Shown: positions 53,152 to 63,241, numbered from the stretch's first letter. The stretch: 64,000 bases of DNA from Rubritalea marina DSM 17716 (GCF_000378105.1 NZ_KB899252.1:1-64000), one strand, 5' to 3'. Program-made: numbers and translations. The notes: generated by a model from the sequence alone, not told the origin.

Positions 53152-53991
53152 TCAGGAAACTCGCCCCTGCGCAGTGACCCACTTTCCTTTGGTGATCACT
53201 CGGCTGAATACCAAGCCACACTCTTCTGCAGCCGCTCGCGTATCCTCCCATTGCTCTTTTAGGATTCCTGAAATAATGAGGTCGGCATCTGATTTCATTG
53301 CCTTCTTCAAGGTTGGAAATGCCTGCTGAAGAATCGTGGAGAATAAATTCGCCACGACCACGTCCCACTCTTGAGGGGGCTGCCATGCCAGCACGTCCTG
53401 TTGAACAACTTGAATCTGATCCACTTGGTTGAGCTCGAGGTTTTGCTCTGAGACGCGTACAGCCTGAGGGTCAAAGTCCTGAGCCTCACATTGTTTAGCA
53501 CCTAGCTGCCTAGCTGCTATTGCTAAGATTGCGGTCCCGCACCCTGCATCTAGCATCTCCCATTCAGAGTTAGAGCGCTCTCTGGCCACATCGACTAACA
53601 ATCTCAAGCAGGTTGATGTCGTTGCATGATCACCCGTTCCGAATGCCATATCTGCGGGCATACGTAGCACCTTGCGCTCAGGATTATCCTCGCGAAGCTT
53701 TTCCACGATTTGCTCGTTCCGGCTGCCAGTAACAAGGATCGCGTTTCTAATTTTCAAAGGAGGCTTCTCCACTTCGCTCAGCGCCGCCCAGTTTTGATCC
53801 TTCACCTTGCGCACACTTCCTCCAAACTGATCTTCAATGGCGCGTGCCTCTTCTTCAGTCTCACAGTAGAGAGCGACACGAATCGACTTCCCGCCCTTGA
53901 TTTCGTTAATCACGCTATTCGGGTTGCCGTAAAAGCGCTCTTCCCAAGCGTCAAGCCACTTGATGGATGATAGTTTGGACCAATGCCACAT
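53152..53991 (-). CDS. prmA: Ribosomal protein L11 methyltransferase-like (PrmA)
   Basis: A 279-residue SAM methyltransferase. The motif AFGTGDHATTSTCLRLL and the SAM-binding EMLDAGCGTAILAIAA are followed by VVANLFSTILQQAFP (PrmA-type NxLxxxL). It methylates lysines of L11 (uL11). The N-terminal substrate-recognition domain is short but present (VALYCETEEEARAIEDQFGG). It precedes rnhB by about 80 bases in the reverse direction of transcription. Confidence 0.88.
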   Translation of the reverse strand: MWHWSKLSSIKWLDAWEERFYGNPNSVINEIKGGKSIRVALYCETEEEARAIEDQFGGSVRKVKDQNWAALSEVEKPPLKIRNAILVTGSRNEQIVEKLREDNPERKVLRMPADMAFGTGDHATTSTCLRLLVDVARERSNSEWEMLDAGCGTAILAIAARQLGAKQCEAQDFDPQAVRVSEQNLELNQVDQIQVVQQDVLAWQPPQEWDVVVANLFSTILQQAFPTLKKAMKSDADLIISGILKEQWEDTRAAAEECGLVFSRVITKGKWVTAQGRVS

Positions 53992-54072
53992 AATAACGAA
54001 GTAGATGAGTAAGTGATTCAGATCAAGCCGATAGCTTGCTTAATAGGTAATTTAAGTTCTTTTACCCAAGTA

Positions 54073-54687
54073 TTATAACAATTCTAATTGAGCAACGGGG
54101 GCAAAGCTTAGGCGATGAATCGGACAAGGCCCCAATGAACGAAGTGCTTCTAAATGCACCTTCGTCCCGTAACCCTTGTGCCTCTCAAAACCATACCCAG
54201 GGTATTGTTCAGCATACTTCACCATGGCGCGATCTCTCTTGACCTTGGCAATGATACTCGCCGCTGCGATCGACATTGACTTCGAATCCCCCTTCACAAT
54301 CCCCTCAGACTCGTATGGGAACTGGGGAACCGCTAAGCCATCAATCAAGCAATACGGAGACAGATCCAGGCCGATTCCCTCAACCGCCCTTGCCATCGCT
54401 AGATGAGTAGCTTTGAGAATATTGATGGAGTCGATCTCTTCAGCTTCCACGTACGCGTGCCCCCAACGGATTCCATCATCAGCCATTAAATCAGCGTAAA
54501 TCTGCTCTCGCTTCTTCTCGCTCAGTTTCTTTGAATCATCTAACAAAGGGTGAGAAAATCCATCCGGCAATAACACAGCAGCAGCGGATACGGGCCCAGC
54601 TAGCGGGCCCCTCCCCGCTTCATCAATACCAATCACAAGGTCGTGACCTCGCTGCCACGCACTCTCTTCAAATGAATAATCTGGCAT
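54073..54687 (-). CDS. rnhB: Ribonuclease HII
   Basis: A 204-residue type 2 RNase H. DLVIGIDEAGRGPLAGPVSA at the start supplies the first two acidic catalytic residues (Asp-Glu), SIAAASIIAKVKRD the third Asp region, and GYGTKVHLEALRSLG the substrate-binding tail. It cuts RNA in RNA-DNA hybrids and ribonucleotides in DNA. It is 11 bases after the flavoprotein gene. Confidence 0.95.
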   Translation of the reverse strand: MPDYSFEESAWQRGHDLVIGIDEAGRGPLAGPVSAAAVLLPDGFSHPLLDDSKKLSEKKREQIYADLMADDGIRWGHAYVEAEEIDSINILKATHLAMARAVEGIGLDLSPYCLIDGLAVPQFPYESEGIVKGDSKSMSIAAASIIAKVKRDRAMVKYAEQYPGYGFERHKGYGTKVHLEALRSLGPCPIHRLSFAPVAQLELL

Positions 54688-54698
54688 GATATATTCAG

Positions 54699-56282
54699 TT
54701 AGTTACGAACACGGACAGCAGCTTCAGCGCACTTGATCCCATCGAGTGCGGCGGAGACAATCCCACCAGCATAGCCTGCCCCCTCACCGCAGGGGATGAA
54801 GTGCGCGATCTCAGGATGCTCTAGTGTGTCGTCACGCCGCGGAATTCTGAGCGGACTAGACGTCCGCGTTTCAAACCCCAAGAGGTTCGCCTCTTCTCCC
54901 ACATAGCCATTCATTTGTCGGCCAAACTTCTTCAAACCAAGTGTCATGCGATAAGAAACATCGCGTGGTAGAATCTCGTCGAGTCGGGCCGATGTGAGAC
55001 CAGCGAAGTAACTCGATTTGGGAATGGTCGAAGACTCCTTACCAGCAATGAAGTCTTTGACTCGCTGGGCCGGTGCCTTTTGCTTTCCACCACCAGCCAG
55101 AGACGCTTTGATTTCAAGATCCTTCTGATAGGCAATCCCGGATAGAATCCTGTGCTCTTGTTGAAATTTTCTGGTATCTTCCGGCTCCACCGTGACCACC
55201 ATGCCTGAATTGGCAAAGGGTGAGTCCCGTCGCGCCAAGCTCATCCCATTCACCACCACTTCATCGTTTTCGGTGGCAGCTGGCACAATGAAGCCCCCCG
55301 GACACATGCAAAATGAGTGGACACCACGCCCATCAATTTTGGTGGCCAGACGGTAGCGAGCAGCGGGCAAAATGCGCGGCCTCTCGGTGTCTCGATCATA
55401 GCTATATTGGATGCTATCGATCAATGGCTGAGGATGCTCAATACGCATCCCTACCGCAAATGGCTTTTGCTCCATCAAGATCTTTTTCTCAGCCAAAAGC
55501 TTGTATATATCACGCGCGCTATGCCCAGTAGCCAAGACTACGGCTGAGCCGAGCAACTCACGCCCGTCGGCCAGAACCACCCCGGTCATTTTTTGACGAT
55601 CCGCACTGAGCAGAAAATCCACCACCTTCGATTCAAAATGCACTTCCCCACCAGCCTCAAGAATCGACTGGCGCATCGCCTTCACCACATTGGGTAGGAG
55701 GTTCGAGCCCACGTGTGGGTGGGCGTCGGTCAGGATTTTTTCTGGAGCTCCATGCGCCACCAATGTTTCATAAACATCCCTCACTGGCCCGCGCTTCGTA
55801 GCCCGAGTATACAATTTACCATCTGAATAGGTGCCTGCCCCCCCCTCACCGAAGCAATAGTTCGAATCTTCAATTACCCGCCCTTCACGCATGATTGGCC
55901 CCAAATCAAAACGGCGAGCCGACGCATCCTTACCGCGCTCAACGATGATGGGCTTCACCCCCAACTCGATACAGCGTAGCGCAGCAAAGATACCAGCTGG
56001 CCCACAACCCACGATAATCACAGGTTCGGCGGTCGATCCTAACTTGGCGTAGCTTGGACTTGGCTTTTCATAGACTGGGAGCGGGCCATCAACACCCACC
56101 TCCATGCGCAACTGGATCTTGATCTGCGCCTTACGGGCATCAATCGAGTGTTTCTGCATGCGAAGCTCATGGACGCGCTCGGGCTTGATGCGCAACTTTT
56201 TACACACCGCCTTCTTCCTAGCCTCCTCATCCTCAGAAACTTCTAGAGGAAGAATAATGTCCACGAGTTCGTAGCTTGCCAT
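54699..56282 (-). CDS. COG2509-type FAD-dependent dehydrogenase
   Basis: A 527-residue flavoprotein. The Rossmann motif VIIVGCGPAGIFAALRCIEL begins near residue 87, GEGGAGTYSDGKLYTR follows, and PCGEGAGYAGGIVSAALDG is the C-terminal FAD contact. The N-terminal 85 residues (VDIILPLEVSEDEEARKKAV) form an extra small domain typical of the family. Its substrate is unknown though widely conserved. It forms an operon with rnhB. Confidence 0.85.
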   Translation of the reverse strand: MASYELVDIILPLEVSEDEEARKKAVCKKLRIKPERVHELRMQKHSIDARKAQIKIQLRMEVGVDGPLPVYEKPSPSYAKLGSTAEPVIIVGCGPAGIFAALRCIELGVKPIIVERGKDASARRFDLGPIMREGRVIEDSNYCFGEGGAGTYSDGKLYTRATKRGPVRDVYETLVAHGAPEKILTDAHPHVGSNLLPNVVKAMRQSILEAGGEVHFESKVVDFLLSADRQKMTGVVLADGRELLGSAVVLATGHSARDIYKLLAEKKILMEQKPFAVGMRIEHPQPLIDSIQYSYDRDTERPRILPAARYRLATKIDGRGVHSFCMCPGGFIVPAATENDEVVVNGMSLARRDSPFANSGMVVTVEPEDTRKFQQEHRILSGIAYQKDLEIKASLAGGGKQKAPAQRVKDFIAGKESSTIPKSSYFAGLTSARLDEILPRDVSYRMTLGLKKFGRQMNGYVGEEANLLGFETRTSSPLRIPRRDDTLEHPEIAHFIPCGEGAGYAGGIVSAALDGIKCAEAAVRVRN

Positions 56283-56354
56283 CCCCCACTCATGCGCGAG
56301 GCCAGTCGCTGTGTCAAGGCGTGCCTCATGCGACTTTATAAATTCACCCGGAGA

Positions 56355-57362
56355 CTAGCCACCCAGATAAGACATCTCTTTTTTAGGCTCCCCAGCTTTC
56401 CCTTCACTGCGCAGCTCTGAGTAGCGATCGTGACGCCCCCCCCATAAAGAAACGAGGCGATCTGCAAGCTCTGCATTTGATTCACCAGCACGCATCGGCG
56501 ACTTCATGTCATAACCTTCAGAAGCAAACAAGCAGGTGTACAAATGGCCGTCTGCTGAGAGTCGCATGCGATTACAATCACGACAAAACGGCTTGGTAAC
56601 GGAGCTAATAAACCCTACTTCAAAACCCGGAGCTGAGGGATCTGCAAATCGCTGAGCGGTTTCACCTAGCTTAGGATTCCCTACCGACTCCAACGTGAAG
56701 TGTTGTGCAAGCTGCGCATGCACTTCTGCGCTCGGTACCACATGGTCAAGCTTCCAACCGTTGGTATTCCCTGTATCCATGTATTCAATGTAGCGGATCG
56801 GCACGCGACGCTCTCTAGCAAAGTGCGCCAAGCCAATGAGTTCACCTTCATTGGTACCCTTCTGCACCACAGAATTGATTTTCACTCCTAGGCCTGCATC
56901 AATGGCAGCATCAATACCATCTATCACCCGTTGAGGCTTAGCCCCCACGCCATTCATCGCACCAAACACCTCTTCATCGAGCGCATCTAGAGAAACCGTG
57001 ACTCTATCCAAACCGGCCGCTCTCAGTGGCTCGGCATGCTTTGCCAACAATGAAGCATTTGTGGTCATCGCGATATCTTGGATACCGTCAATACTTGAAA
57101 GTTTCTCGATCAGTATCGGAAGATCTCGACGCAACAAGGGCTCCCCTCCAGTGATCCGCAGTTTCTGCCCCCCTTGCCCGGCAAAAACCTCAGCAAATCG
57201 CTCAATTTCATCAAAATTCAAAATACCCTCCCGGGGAAGGTATTCATAGGTGCTATCGAAAATCTCGATCGGCATACAGTAACGACAGCGAAAATTGCAT
57301 CGATCTGTCACGGAAATCCGTAGATCGCGCATCGGTCGCTTCAGCATATCCTGTACCTTCAT
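56355..57362 (-). CDS. moaA: GTP 3',8-cyclase (molybdenum cofactor)
   Basis: A 335-residue radical SAM enzyme. The N-terminal cluster is CNFRCRYC (C-x3-C-x2-C), the SAM-binding TGGEPLLRRD follows, and the second cluster CRDCNRMRLSADGHLYTC lies near the C-terminus, which ends in GG as needed. It converts GTP to the cyclic precursor of molybdopterin. ATG 57362 is used; the longer frame begins in hydrophobic sequence without homology. Divergent from moeA. Confidence 0.94.
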   Translation of the reverse strand: MKVQDMLKRPMRDLRISVTDRCNFRCRYCMPIEIFDSTYEYLPREGILNFDEIERFAEVFAGQGGQKLRITGGEPLLRRDLPILIEKLSSIDGIQDIAMTTNASLLAKHAEPLRAAGLDRVTVSLDALDEEVFGAMNGVGAKPQRVIDGIDAAIDAGLGVKINSVVQKGTNEGELIGLAHFARERRVPIRYIEYMDTGNTNGWKLDHVVPSAEVHAQLAQHFTLESVGNPKLGETAQRFADPSAPGFEVGFISSVTKPFCRDCNRMRLSADGHLYTCLFASEGYDMKSPMRAGESNAELADRLVSLWGGRHDRYSELRSEGKAGEPKKEMSYLGG

Positions 57363-57471
57363 CCCAGCCAGCGTAAACCACGCTAGCGAAGAGACAAACC
57401 CAAAAAGACATGGAATCACCAAATCCAAGCAATTTACCACTCTCTCAAAACTGCGACTTGATCATTGCCTC

Positions 57472-58689
57472 ATGCAAGGACAAGATCCGCCGCAACAAGC
57501 CATGCCATTGATCACTCCACAACAGGCCGAAGAGGCGATCCTTAGTCACTTCCCAGTCGCTTCGGTAGAAAGCATCTCCATCCACGATGCCTACCACCGA
57601 GTGCTACGCGAGCCCATCCTCAGCGACCGCGCTATACCGCCATTCCATCGCGTGATGATGGATGGCATCGGCATCCAATTCCCCAAAAAGCTCGATGACT
57701 CACTCAAATTTCAAATTCAAGGAGTCCAGGCCGCAGGTAGCCCCGCGCTAGAACTCCAATCCCCGCTTCATTGCCTCGAGGTAATGACCGGCGCCACCGC
57801 ACCAATCGGTGTCGACTGCGTGATTCCTGTGGAGAACATTGAAATCTCAGACGATGGATCCTCGCGAACGGCACGCGTGCTCGACTGGGACAATATCCAG
57901 GCTGGAAGCTTCATCCACTCCATGGGGGCAGATGCCGCGCGAGGAGCTGAACTTCTCCCCACTGGCACCACCTTAGCTGCTCCGGAGCTAGCCACGGCCG
58001 CCAGTTGTGGCTACACCCATGTGCAGGTATCAAAAATACCGCACATCCACTTACTCACAAGCGGTGATGAAGTGGTCCCCATTGATCAATCCCCCGAGAC
58101 CCACCAAATCCGTGCAAGCCACCCGATCGCACTGAGGACATCCCTCGAGTCTAAGAAGCTTGCCACCCTCACCCATCACCACCTACCAGATGACCCCGCA
58201 GCCACAGAAGCCGCCATTTGCAGCTCACTGGCCACAGCTGACATGCTTATCCTCACTGGCGGAATCTCGAAAGGTCAATTTGACTTCATCGCCCCCATCC
58301 TGAAGAAACTTTGCGGTGATCCAGAATTCCACGGAGTGGCTCAGCGCCCAGGCAAACCCTTCGCCTTTCATCTCAAGCCTATTCCTATCTTCGCTCTTCC
58401 TGGGAACCCACTATCAGTCATGGCCTGCACCGCTCGCTATGTGATTCCAGCCCTACGGCAGCATCTGGCCACTGCATTCTCCCCACCCCAATTGCCCCCA
58501 GTAGCAGTCTATTTGAACCCTTTCCCACGCACACAAATTCTCGCCGCGCAAATGATTGATGGTAGGCTCCTACCCGCCTCGCCAAAAAACTCAGGCGAAT
58601 ACACCGCGACCCACCACTGCAGCGGGGTCGTTCAGATCCCCCCGCATCAATCTCCGATCAACACCGAGCTCCCCTTCTACCCTTGGTAA
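57472..58689 (+). CDS. moeA: Molybdopterin molybdenumtransferase
   Basis: A 405-residue protein. VLREPILSDRAIPPFHRVMM is domain I, GATAPIGVDCVIPVENIEI domain II, then the molybdopterin-binding LTSGDEVV...HQIRASH and the catalytic LTGGISKGQFDFI and FALPGNPLSVMACTARYV. It inserts molybdate into adenylated molybdopterin. Start ATG 57472 fits the family beginning. It is followed by moaE with one ATG 18 bases later. Confidence 0.9.
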   Translation: MQGQDPPQQAMPLITPQQAEEAILSHFPVASVESISIHDAYHRVLREPILSDRAIPPFHRVMMDGIGIQFPKKLDDSLKFQIQGVQAAGSPALELQSPLHCLEVMTGATAPIGVDCVIPVENIEISDDGSSRTARVLDWDNIQAGSFIHSMGADAARGAELLPTGTTLAAPELATAASCGYTHVQVSKIPHIHLLTSGDEVVPIDQSPETHQIRASHPIALRTSLESKKLATLTHHHLPDDPAATEAAICSSLATADMLILTGGISKGQFDFIAPILKKLCGDPEFHGVAQRPGKPFAFHLKPIPIFALPGNPLSVMACTARYVIPALRQHLATAFSPPQLPPVAVYLNPFPRTQILAAQMIDGRLLPASPKNSGEYTATHHCSGVVQIPPHQSPINTELPFYPW

Positions 58690-58706
58690 ACACTCCGTAT
58701 CCTCTT

Positions 58707-59129
58707 ATGTTTCACATCACCGACACCACCATCAACGCTGAAGAGATCCGCCTCAAAACTCTCGACCCACAATCTGGGGGCTTTGTAAGCTTTGAAGGCT
58801 GGGTTCGCAACCACCACGAAGGCAAGCCCGTCAGCTCACTAGAGTATTCCGCCTACAACGAGCTCGCCGAAAAAGAGGGAACCAAGATCATTCAAGAAGC
58901 TCTCGAAAAGTACTCTATCGTCTCAGCCCACTGCTCGCACCGTGTTGGCCACCTCCGCATAGGCGATATGGCTGTCTACGTGGCGGTATCATCCGCCCAC
59001 CGCGATGCAGCCTTCGAGGCCGCACGCTATATTATCGACGAGACAAAGACCCGAGTCCCCATCTGGAAAAAAGAACATTACAGCGATGGCAGTATCGACT
59101 GGCCACATTCCAAACAGCCAGACCACTAG
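58707..59129 (+). CDS. moaE: Molybdopterin synthase catalytic subunit
   Basis: A 140-residue subunit that adds two sulfurs to the precursor together with MoaD. GGFVSFEGWVRNHHEGKPVS near the N-terminus, then SSLEYSAYNELAEKEG, AVYVAVSSAHRDAAFEAARY, and the catalytic Lys in VPIWKKEHYSDG. MoaD, MoaC and MogA genes are not in this window. It is 17 bases after moeA. Confidence 0.93.
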   Translation: MFHITDTTINAEEIRLKTLDPQSGGFVSFEGWVRNHHEGKPVSSLEYSAYNELAEKEGTKIIQEALEKYSIVSAHCSHRVGHLRIGDMAVYVAVSSAHRDAAFEAARYIIDETKTRVPIWKKEHYSDGSIDWPHSKQPDH

Positions 59130-59215
59130 CATCTATTTCTAGCAGCTGCTAGCCGCACAATATTTTCACACATTTGAGGGTTGGCAAGGAACCCACAGCT
59201 CACTAAATTCCACTC

Positions 59216-60166
59216 ATGCACAAAGCAGTAGCTCTTTCCCTTACCGCATCAGCGATACTCGTTGGCGGATTCACTTCCTGCTCCAACAGCAACAAAAAAA
59301 TTCAAGTTGCTACCGGACAAGTTGCCCCATCCAGCCAACCGGAGGCCACCGCGCTCTATCAGGAAGCTCAGAGTCTAGCGGCTCGTGGCCGCACCAAGAA
59401 AGCAGCAAAAATCTGCACACGCATCGCAGACCGCTACCCGCTCTCTGCCGAAGGCCCTGAAGCACGCCTCTATGCCGCAGATACTCTATTACTCAACGGC
59501 GACCTCATCAAGTCGTTCGAGCAATACCAAAAATTCATCGAACAATACCGCGGCACAGCCAAATATGAGCATGCCCTAGCACAGCAGGCAATCGTCGCCC
59601 ATGCCGCAGCCGATGGGAAAATTCAAAATTCCTTTATCGGACTAAAATCTGACATCCCCCGCTCGAAGGCCGAGAAGATGCTCAACCAAGTCCGCGACAA
59701 TGCCCCCTTTGGTAAGTCAGCAGCAAAGGCTCAATTCGCGATCGCAGAAATGTGGCAACGCGATAAAAACCTAGGCAACGCCATCGCAGCCTACGAAGAC
59801 CTCTATGTGAAGTACCCAAAGTCAAGTTACGCTCCTGAAGCACTATTCCGAGTAGGCCAGCTGTTGCTCGATCAAACTGAGAAAGGCAATAGAAACCGTG
59901 GTAATCTCGACACAGCCCTCACGACCTTCACGGATCTCACTCTGCTCTACCCAAACACCAAACAAGCGAAAGTCGCTAAAGAGAAAATCAAGTTCATCGA
60001 GAAAGCTGATATCCAGCGCAGCTTCAGCGTTGCCGAGTTCTACAGCAAGAAAAAGCAATACTCCTCCGCTGCATTCTATTATCGTGAAGTACTTAGGGAA
60101 ACAACGAAAGGCTCCGAACTTCACAAACTCGCTCAGGAACACCTTGACGCACTGCCCAAACAATAG
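59216..60166 (+). CDS. bamD: BamD/YfiO-type TPR lipoprotein
   Basis: A 316-residue outer-membrane lipoprotein with lipobox GFTSC (Cys22). At least five TPR-type helical repeats follow, such as ALYQEAQSLAARGRTKKAAK, SFEQYQKFIEQYRGTAKYEH and SAAFYYREVLRETTKGSEL. It helps insert beta-barrel proteins. Slightly longer than E. coli BamD, as usual in PVC bacteria. First gene of bamD-lptE-rsmI. Confidence 0.83.
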   Translation: MHKAVALSLTASAILVGGFTSCSNSNKKIQVATGQVAPSSQPEATALYQEAQSLAARGRTKKAAKICTRIADRYPLSAEGPEARLYAADTLLLNGDLIKSFEQYQKFIEQYRGTAKYEHALAQQAIVAHAAADGKIQNSFIGLKSDIPRSKAEKMLNQVRDNAPFGKSAAKAQFAIAEMWQRDKNLGNAIAAYEDLYVKYPKSSYAPEALFRVGQLLLDQTEKGNRNRGNLDTALTTFTDLTLLYPNTKQAKVAKEKIKFIEKADIQRSFSVAEFYSKKKQYSSAAFYYREVLRETTKGSELHKLAQEHLDALPKQ

Positions 60167-60200
60167 CTTGAGCAACCGCCCACATCTCTAAGGCCAGATC

Positions 60201-60707
60201 ATGAAACTTTTAAATATCGCCCTGCTCCTCACAGCTCTCATTGGGCTGAGTTCATGCGGCTATCAGGTCGGCAACACCAAGCCTACGGAGCTAGCCGCCG
60301 TCAAGCGCCTCGCCGTGCCACTCGCCACCAATCACACCCAAGAGCAACGCCTCTCAAGCATGATGACCAACAGCCTGATCGATACGATCACTCGCGACGG
60401 CACCTACACCATCAGCAACGACAGCAATGCTGACGCAACACTCTACGTCGACATCACAGAAATCAAATACGTCGTGCAGCGATACGATCCATTCGACTCG
60501 CTCAGAGCCTCGGAAATGTTCATGTACCTCAAAGCCTCCTGGCGAGTGGTCGACAACCAAAATAACCTGCTCTCGAAGGGCCGAGAGGAGGGCCGCACTC
60601 AATTCACCATCGAATCCAACCAACAAACCTCACGCAGCAATGCGTTCCCCTCAGCAGCTGAAGCTACAGCCGTGCTCATCACGCAGCGAATCGCTAACGG
60701 GTTTTAA
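60201..60707 (+). CDS. lptE: LPS-assembly lipoprotein LptE
   Basis: A 168-residue lipoprotein with lipobox GLSSC at residues 15-19 and then GYQVGNTKPTELAAVKRLAV, the LptE start. The region DTITRDGTYTISNDSNADAT and EIKYVVQRYDPFDS is shared with distant LptE (COG2980) members. It plugs LptD, which is not in this window. Cotranscribed with bamD (34 bases upstream) and rsmI (2 bases downstream). Confidence 0.8.
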   Translation: MKLLNIALLLTALIGLSSCGYQVGNTKPTELAAVKRLAVPLATNHTQEQRLSSMMTNSLIDTITRDGTYTISNDSNADATLYVDITEIKYVVQRYDPFDSLRASEMFMYLKASWRVVDNQNNLLSKGREEGRTQFTIESNQQTSRSNAFPSAAEATAVLITQRIANGF

Positions 60708-60709
60708 TC

Positions 60710-61378
60710 ATGGTCAGCTTTGTACCCACGCCCATTGGCAACCGCGGCGACATCACCCAGCGAGCCATCGAGGTTCTTAGCTCCGCCGACCTCATCACTT
60801 GTGAGGACACGCGACACTCGCGACCGCTGCTCGAGTTCCTTGGAGTCGCAAAGCCAGTCACGGCATTGCATGACCACAACGAAGCTCAGAAAACCCCCGA
60901 GCTAGTAGCACGCGCTAAGGCAGGTGATCACATCGCCGTCATCACAGATGCCGGAATGCCTGCCATTTCCGACCCAGGCTACCGATTGATGCAAGCCTGC
61001 ATTGAACACGAGCTGGACTACACGGTACTCCCAGGCCCTTCAGCAGTCCTCACAGCTCTGGTCGGTTCAGGTTTCCCACTCCATGCCTTTTTCTTCGGCG
61101 GTTTCCTCCCAGTGAAAAAAGGGAAACGTTCAAAAATGCTGGAACAAGCCTGCCAATCAGAACATACTTCTATCTTCTTTGAGTCACCACATCGGCTATT
61201 ATCCACTCTGGAGATTCTCAACCGCGACTCTCCCGATCAAATGGTCTGCGTAGCGCGAGAACTCACCAAGAAGTTTGAAACCTACCACCGTGGCAGCTCT
61301 GCCGAACTCTTTCAGCATTTCAGCAACCATAAAGCCAAAGGAGAAATCGTCTTATTGATTTCCCCGAACGACAACTAA
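60710..61378 (+). CDS. rsmI: 16S rRNA 2'-O-methyltransferase RsmI
   Basis: A 222-residue tetrapyrrole-methylase-fold enzyme. VPTPIGNRGDITQRAIEVL at the start, CEDTRHSRPLLEFLG, DAGMPAISDPGYRLMQACIE and VLPGPSAVLTALVGSGFP are the family motifs. It methylates C1402 of 16S rRNA. It is somewhat shorter than E. coli RsmI, lacking some C-terminal residues. It starts two bases after lptE. Confidence 0.9.
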   Translation: MVSFVPTPIGNRGDITQRAIEVLSSADLITCEDTRHSRPLLEFLGVAKPVTALHDHNEAQKTPELVARAKAGDHIAVITDAGMPAISDPGYRLMQACIEHELDYTVLPGPSAVLTALVGSGFPLHAFFFGGFLPVKKGKRSKMLEQACQSEHTSIFFESPHRLLSTLEILNRDSPDQMVCVARELTKKFETYHRGSSAELFQHFSNHKAKGEIVLLISPNDN

Positions 61379-61401
61379 CCTCAGTACCCGAACCTCACTT
61401 A

Positions 61402-62328
61402 ATGATCAGCTTCTCGACATGCTGGAACAACTCACGTCACAATTGTGGTGAGAAAGTCATTGATGAGATTGTCGAGCTAGGATTCAGCAATATCGAGTTA
61501 AGCCATGGCATGATGATCACCAAGCTCCCCGGCTTGATGGATGCCTACAAAAAAGGCAAATTCCATTGCTGCGGGGTGCACAACTACTTCCCGTCACCGG
61601 TTGAGGTCATGATCGATGCGCCGGATGCATACGAGTATACATCCCACCGTATTTATGATCGCAAGCGCGCCCTAGAGCTCACACTCAAGACACTGGAGAT
61701 GGCGGCACACTTTGAGGCAGACTACATGGTCATGCACATGGGTTCCGTGCCAATGCCCCCCAAACGCTGGACCAACAAACTCACGGAACTCGTGCGAGAC
61801 GAAAAGCACGACGAGAAGAAGTTCCTTCGCCTCAAAGAAAAGTTCATCAAAAAGCGCGCAAAGCTTGGAAAAATCTACTACACCAGAGCAATCGAAGCAC
61901 TCGAAGAAATTGTCGAAAAGGCGACTCAATTCGGTGTGAAACTCGCAATCGAATCGCGCTCACGCTACGAAGACATGCCCACCGAAGCTGAAATGCTCGC
62001 GCTTCAAGAACACTTCAAAGACAACCCGATGGTGGGCTATTGGCACGACTTTGGCCACGTGCAACTCAAGCACAACATCCACCTCCTCGAGCATCGAGAC
62101 TGGCTAGCAAGCATGCAACCCTACCTGATCGGCGCACATGTCCACGACGTCTACTGGCCAGACAGGGACCACCGGGTTCCCCTCACTGGAGAAATTGATT
62201 TTGACGACTTGCTTCCATTCTTCAAACCAGAAATGCCGCACACTTGGGAACTCAGCCCTACTCGGGAAGCTGCAGACATCCGCCAAGCCCTCGCGCAATG
62301 GAGAGAGCGCTACCCAGACCGCACATGA
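61402..62328 (+). CDS. Xylose-isomerase-like TIM-barrel protein
   Basis: A 308-residue cytosolic sugar phosphate isomerase/epimerase-family protein (AP endonuclease 2 fold). FSTCWNNSRHNCGEKVIDEI, VELGFSNIELSHG, YMVMHMGSV, IESRSRYEDMPTE and GYWHDFGHVQLKHN contain the metal-binding Glu/Asp/His of the fold. Substrate is unknown. Its TGA shares bases with the ATG of the following hydrolase gene, so the two are translated together. Confidence 0.82.
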   Translation: MISFSTCWNNSRHNCGEKVIDEIVELGFSNIELSHGMMITKLPGLMDAYKKGKFHCCGVHNYFPSPVEVMIDAPDAYEYTSHRIYDRKRALELTLKTLEMAAHFEADYMVMHMGSVPMPPKRWTNKLTELVRDEKHDEKKFLRLKEKFIKKRAKLGKIYYTRAIEALEEIVEKATQFGVKLAIESRSRYEDMPTEAEMLALQEHFKDNPMVGYWHDFGHVQLKHNIHLLEHRDWLASMQPYLIGAHVHDVYWPDRDHRVPLTGEIDFDDLLPFFKPEMPHTWELSPTREAADIRQALAQWRERYPDRT

Positions 62329-63146
62329 ATCCCTGGCGCAAGTACCTCATTGGCGAGCTGAGCTGGCGACGACTCATCAAGTCCGCCCTCAGCATCTATC
62401 TCATGCTAATGATTTTCGCAGTCTTTGCTGGAGATCACCTCATCTTCCCAGCTCCCAGCTCGAGCTACACCTCTCAAGCTGAGAATCTAAAGTTCCTGAC
62501 TTTGAATGACACTGAGAGAACACAAATCGCCTTCCGTCACCTCGCGGCTACCGATGGCCAGCCCACCTTGCTATGGTCTCATGGCAATGGTGAGGACATC
62601 GGTATGATACACCCACTCATGCGGCGCTTTCATAGGCTTGGATACGGAAGCCTGGTCTATGACTACCCAGGGTATGGACTCAGCTCCGGGAAACCCAGTG
62701 AGTCTGGTTGCTATCTAGCAATCGATCGAGCCTACCAACACCTCACACAAGAAGCTAACATTCCGGCGCAGGATATTGTGATCGTCGGGCAATCCATTGG
62801 TTCTGGACCTTCTTGCTACCTGGCTGAGAAGCACCCTAACACTCGTAGCCTCGTTCTTATTTCACCTTTCACTAGCATCTACCGTGTGGCATTTGGAGCC
62901 CCAGTCTTCCCCAACGACCGCTTCGACAACCTCCATCGCATTCAATCTATCCAGCTAGACACCCTGATCATGCATGGAGCTTTGGACGAGATGATTCCAA
63001 TCCATCACGCAAAGCAACTCGCCAATGCACATCTTGGCAAGACCCACTTTCATGAGTTCGCAACACGGGGGCACAATGACATCACAGGTAGCACAGATGA
63101 CGAACGAATGGACTTCATAGCCAGAATTCTTCAGTTCACCCACTGA
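62325..63146 (+). CDS. Membrane-anchored alpha/beta hydrolase
   Basis: A 273-residue protein. An N-terminal helix (ALSIYLMLMIFAVFAGDHLI) anchors it; then TLLWSHGNGEDIG (oxyanion region), nucleophile Ser in IVGQSIGSGPSCYL, Asp in HGALDEMIP and His in TRGHNDITGS complete the triad. The fold resembles ABHD13/17-type esterases. ATG 62325 overlaps the upstream stop by four bases; the longer frame adds only shadow sequence. The substrate is unknown. Confidence 0.83.
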   Translation: MNPWRKYLIGELSWRRLIKSALSIYLMLMIFAVFAGDHLIFPAPSSSYTSQAENLKFLTLNDTERTQIAFRHLAATDGQPTLLWSHGNGEDIGMIHPLMRRFHRLGYGSLVYDYPGYGLSSGKPSESGCYLAIDRAYQHLTQEANIPAQDIVIVGQSIGSGPSCYLAEKHPNTRSLVLISPFTSIYRVAFGAPVFPNDRFDNLHRIQSIQLDTLIMHGALDEMIPIHHAKQLANAHLGKTHFHEFATRGHNDITGSTDDERMDFIARILQFTH

Positions 63147-63241
63147 TCCATCCAAAGTGCTCCCTGCATCCTAAATTTTATCTCAAGGATGCACAATATT
63201 ACTCTTACACAACGAGCTAGCACTTCCTATTCTAGCCGACA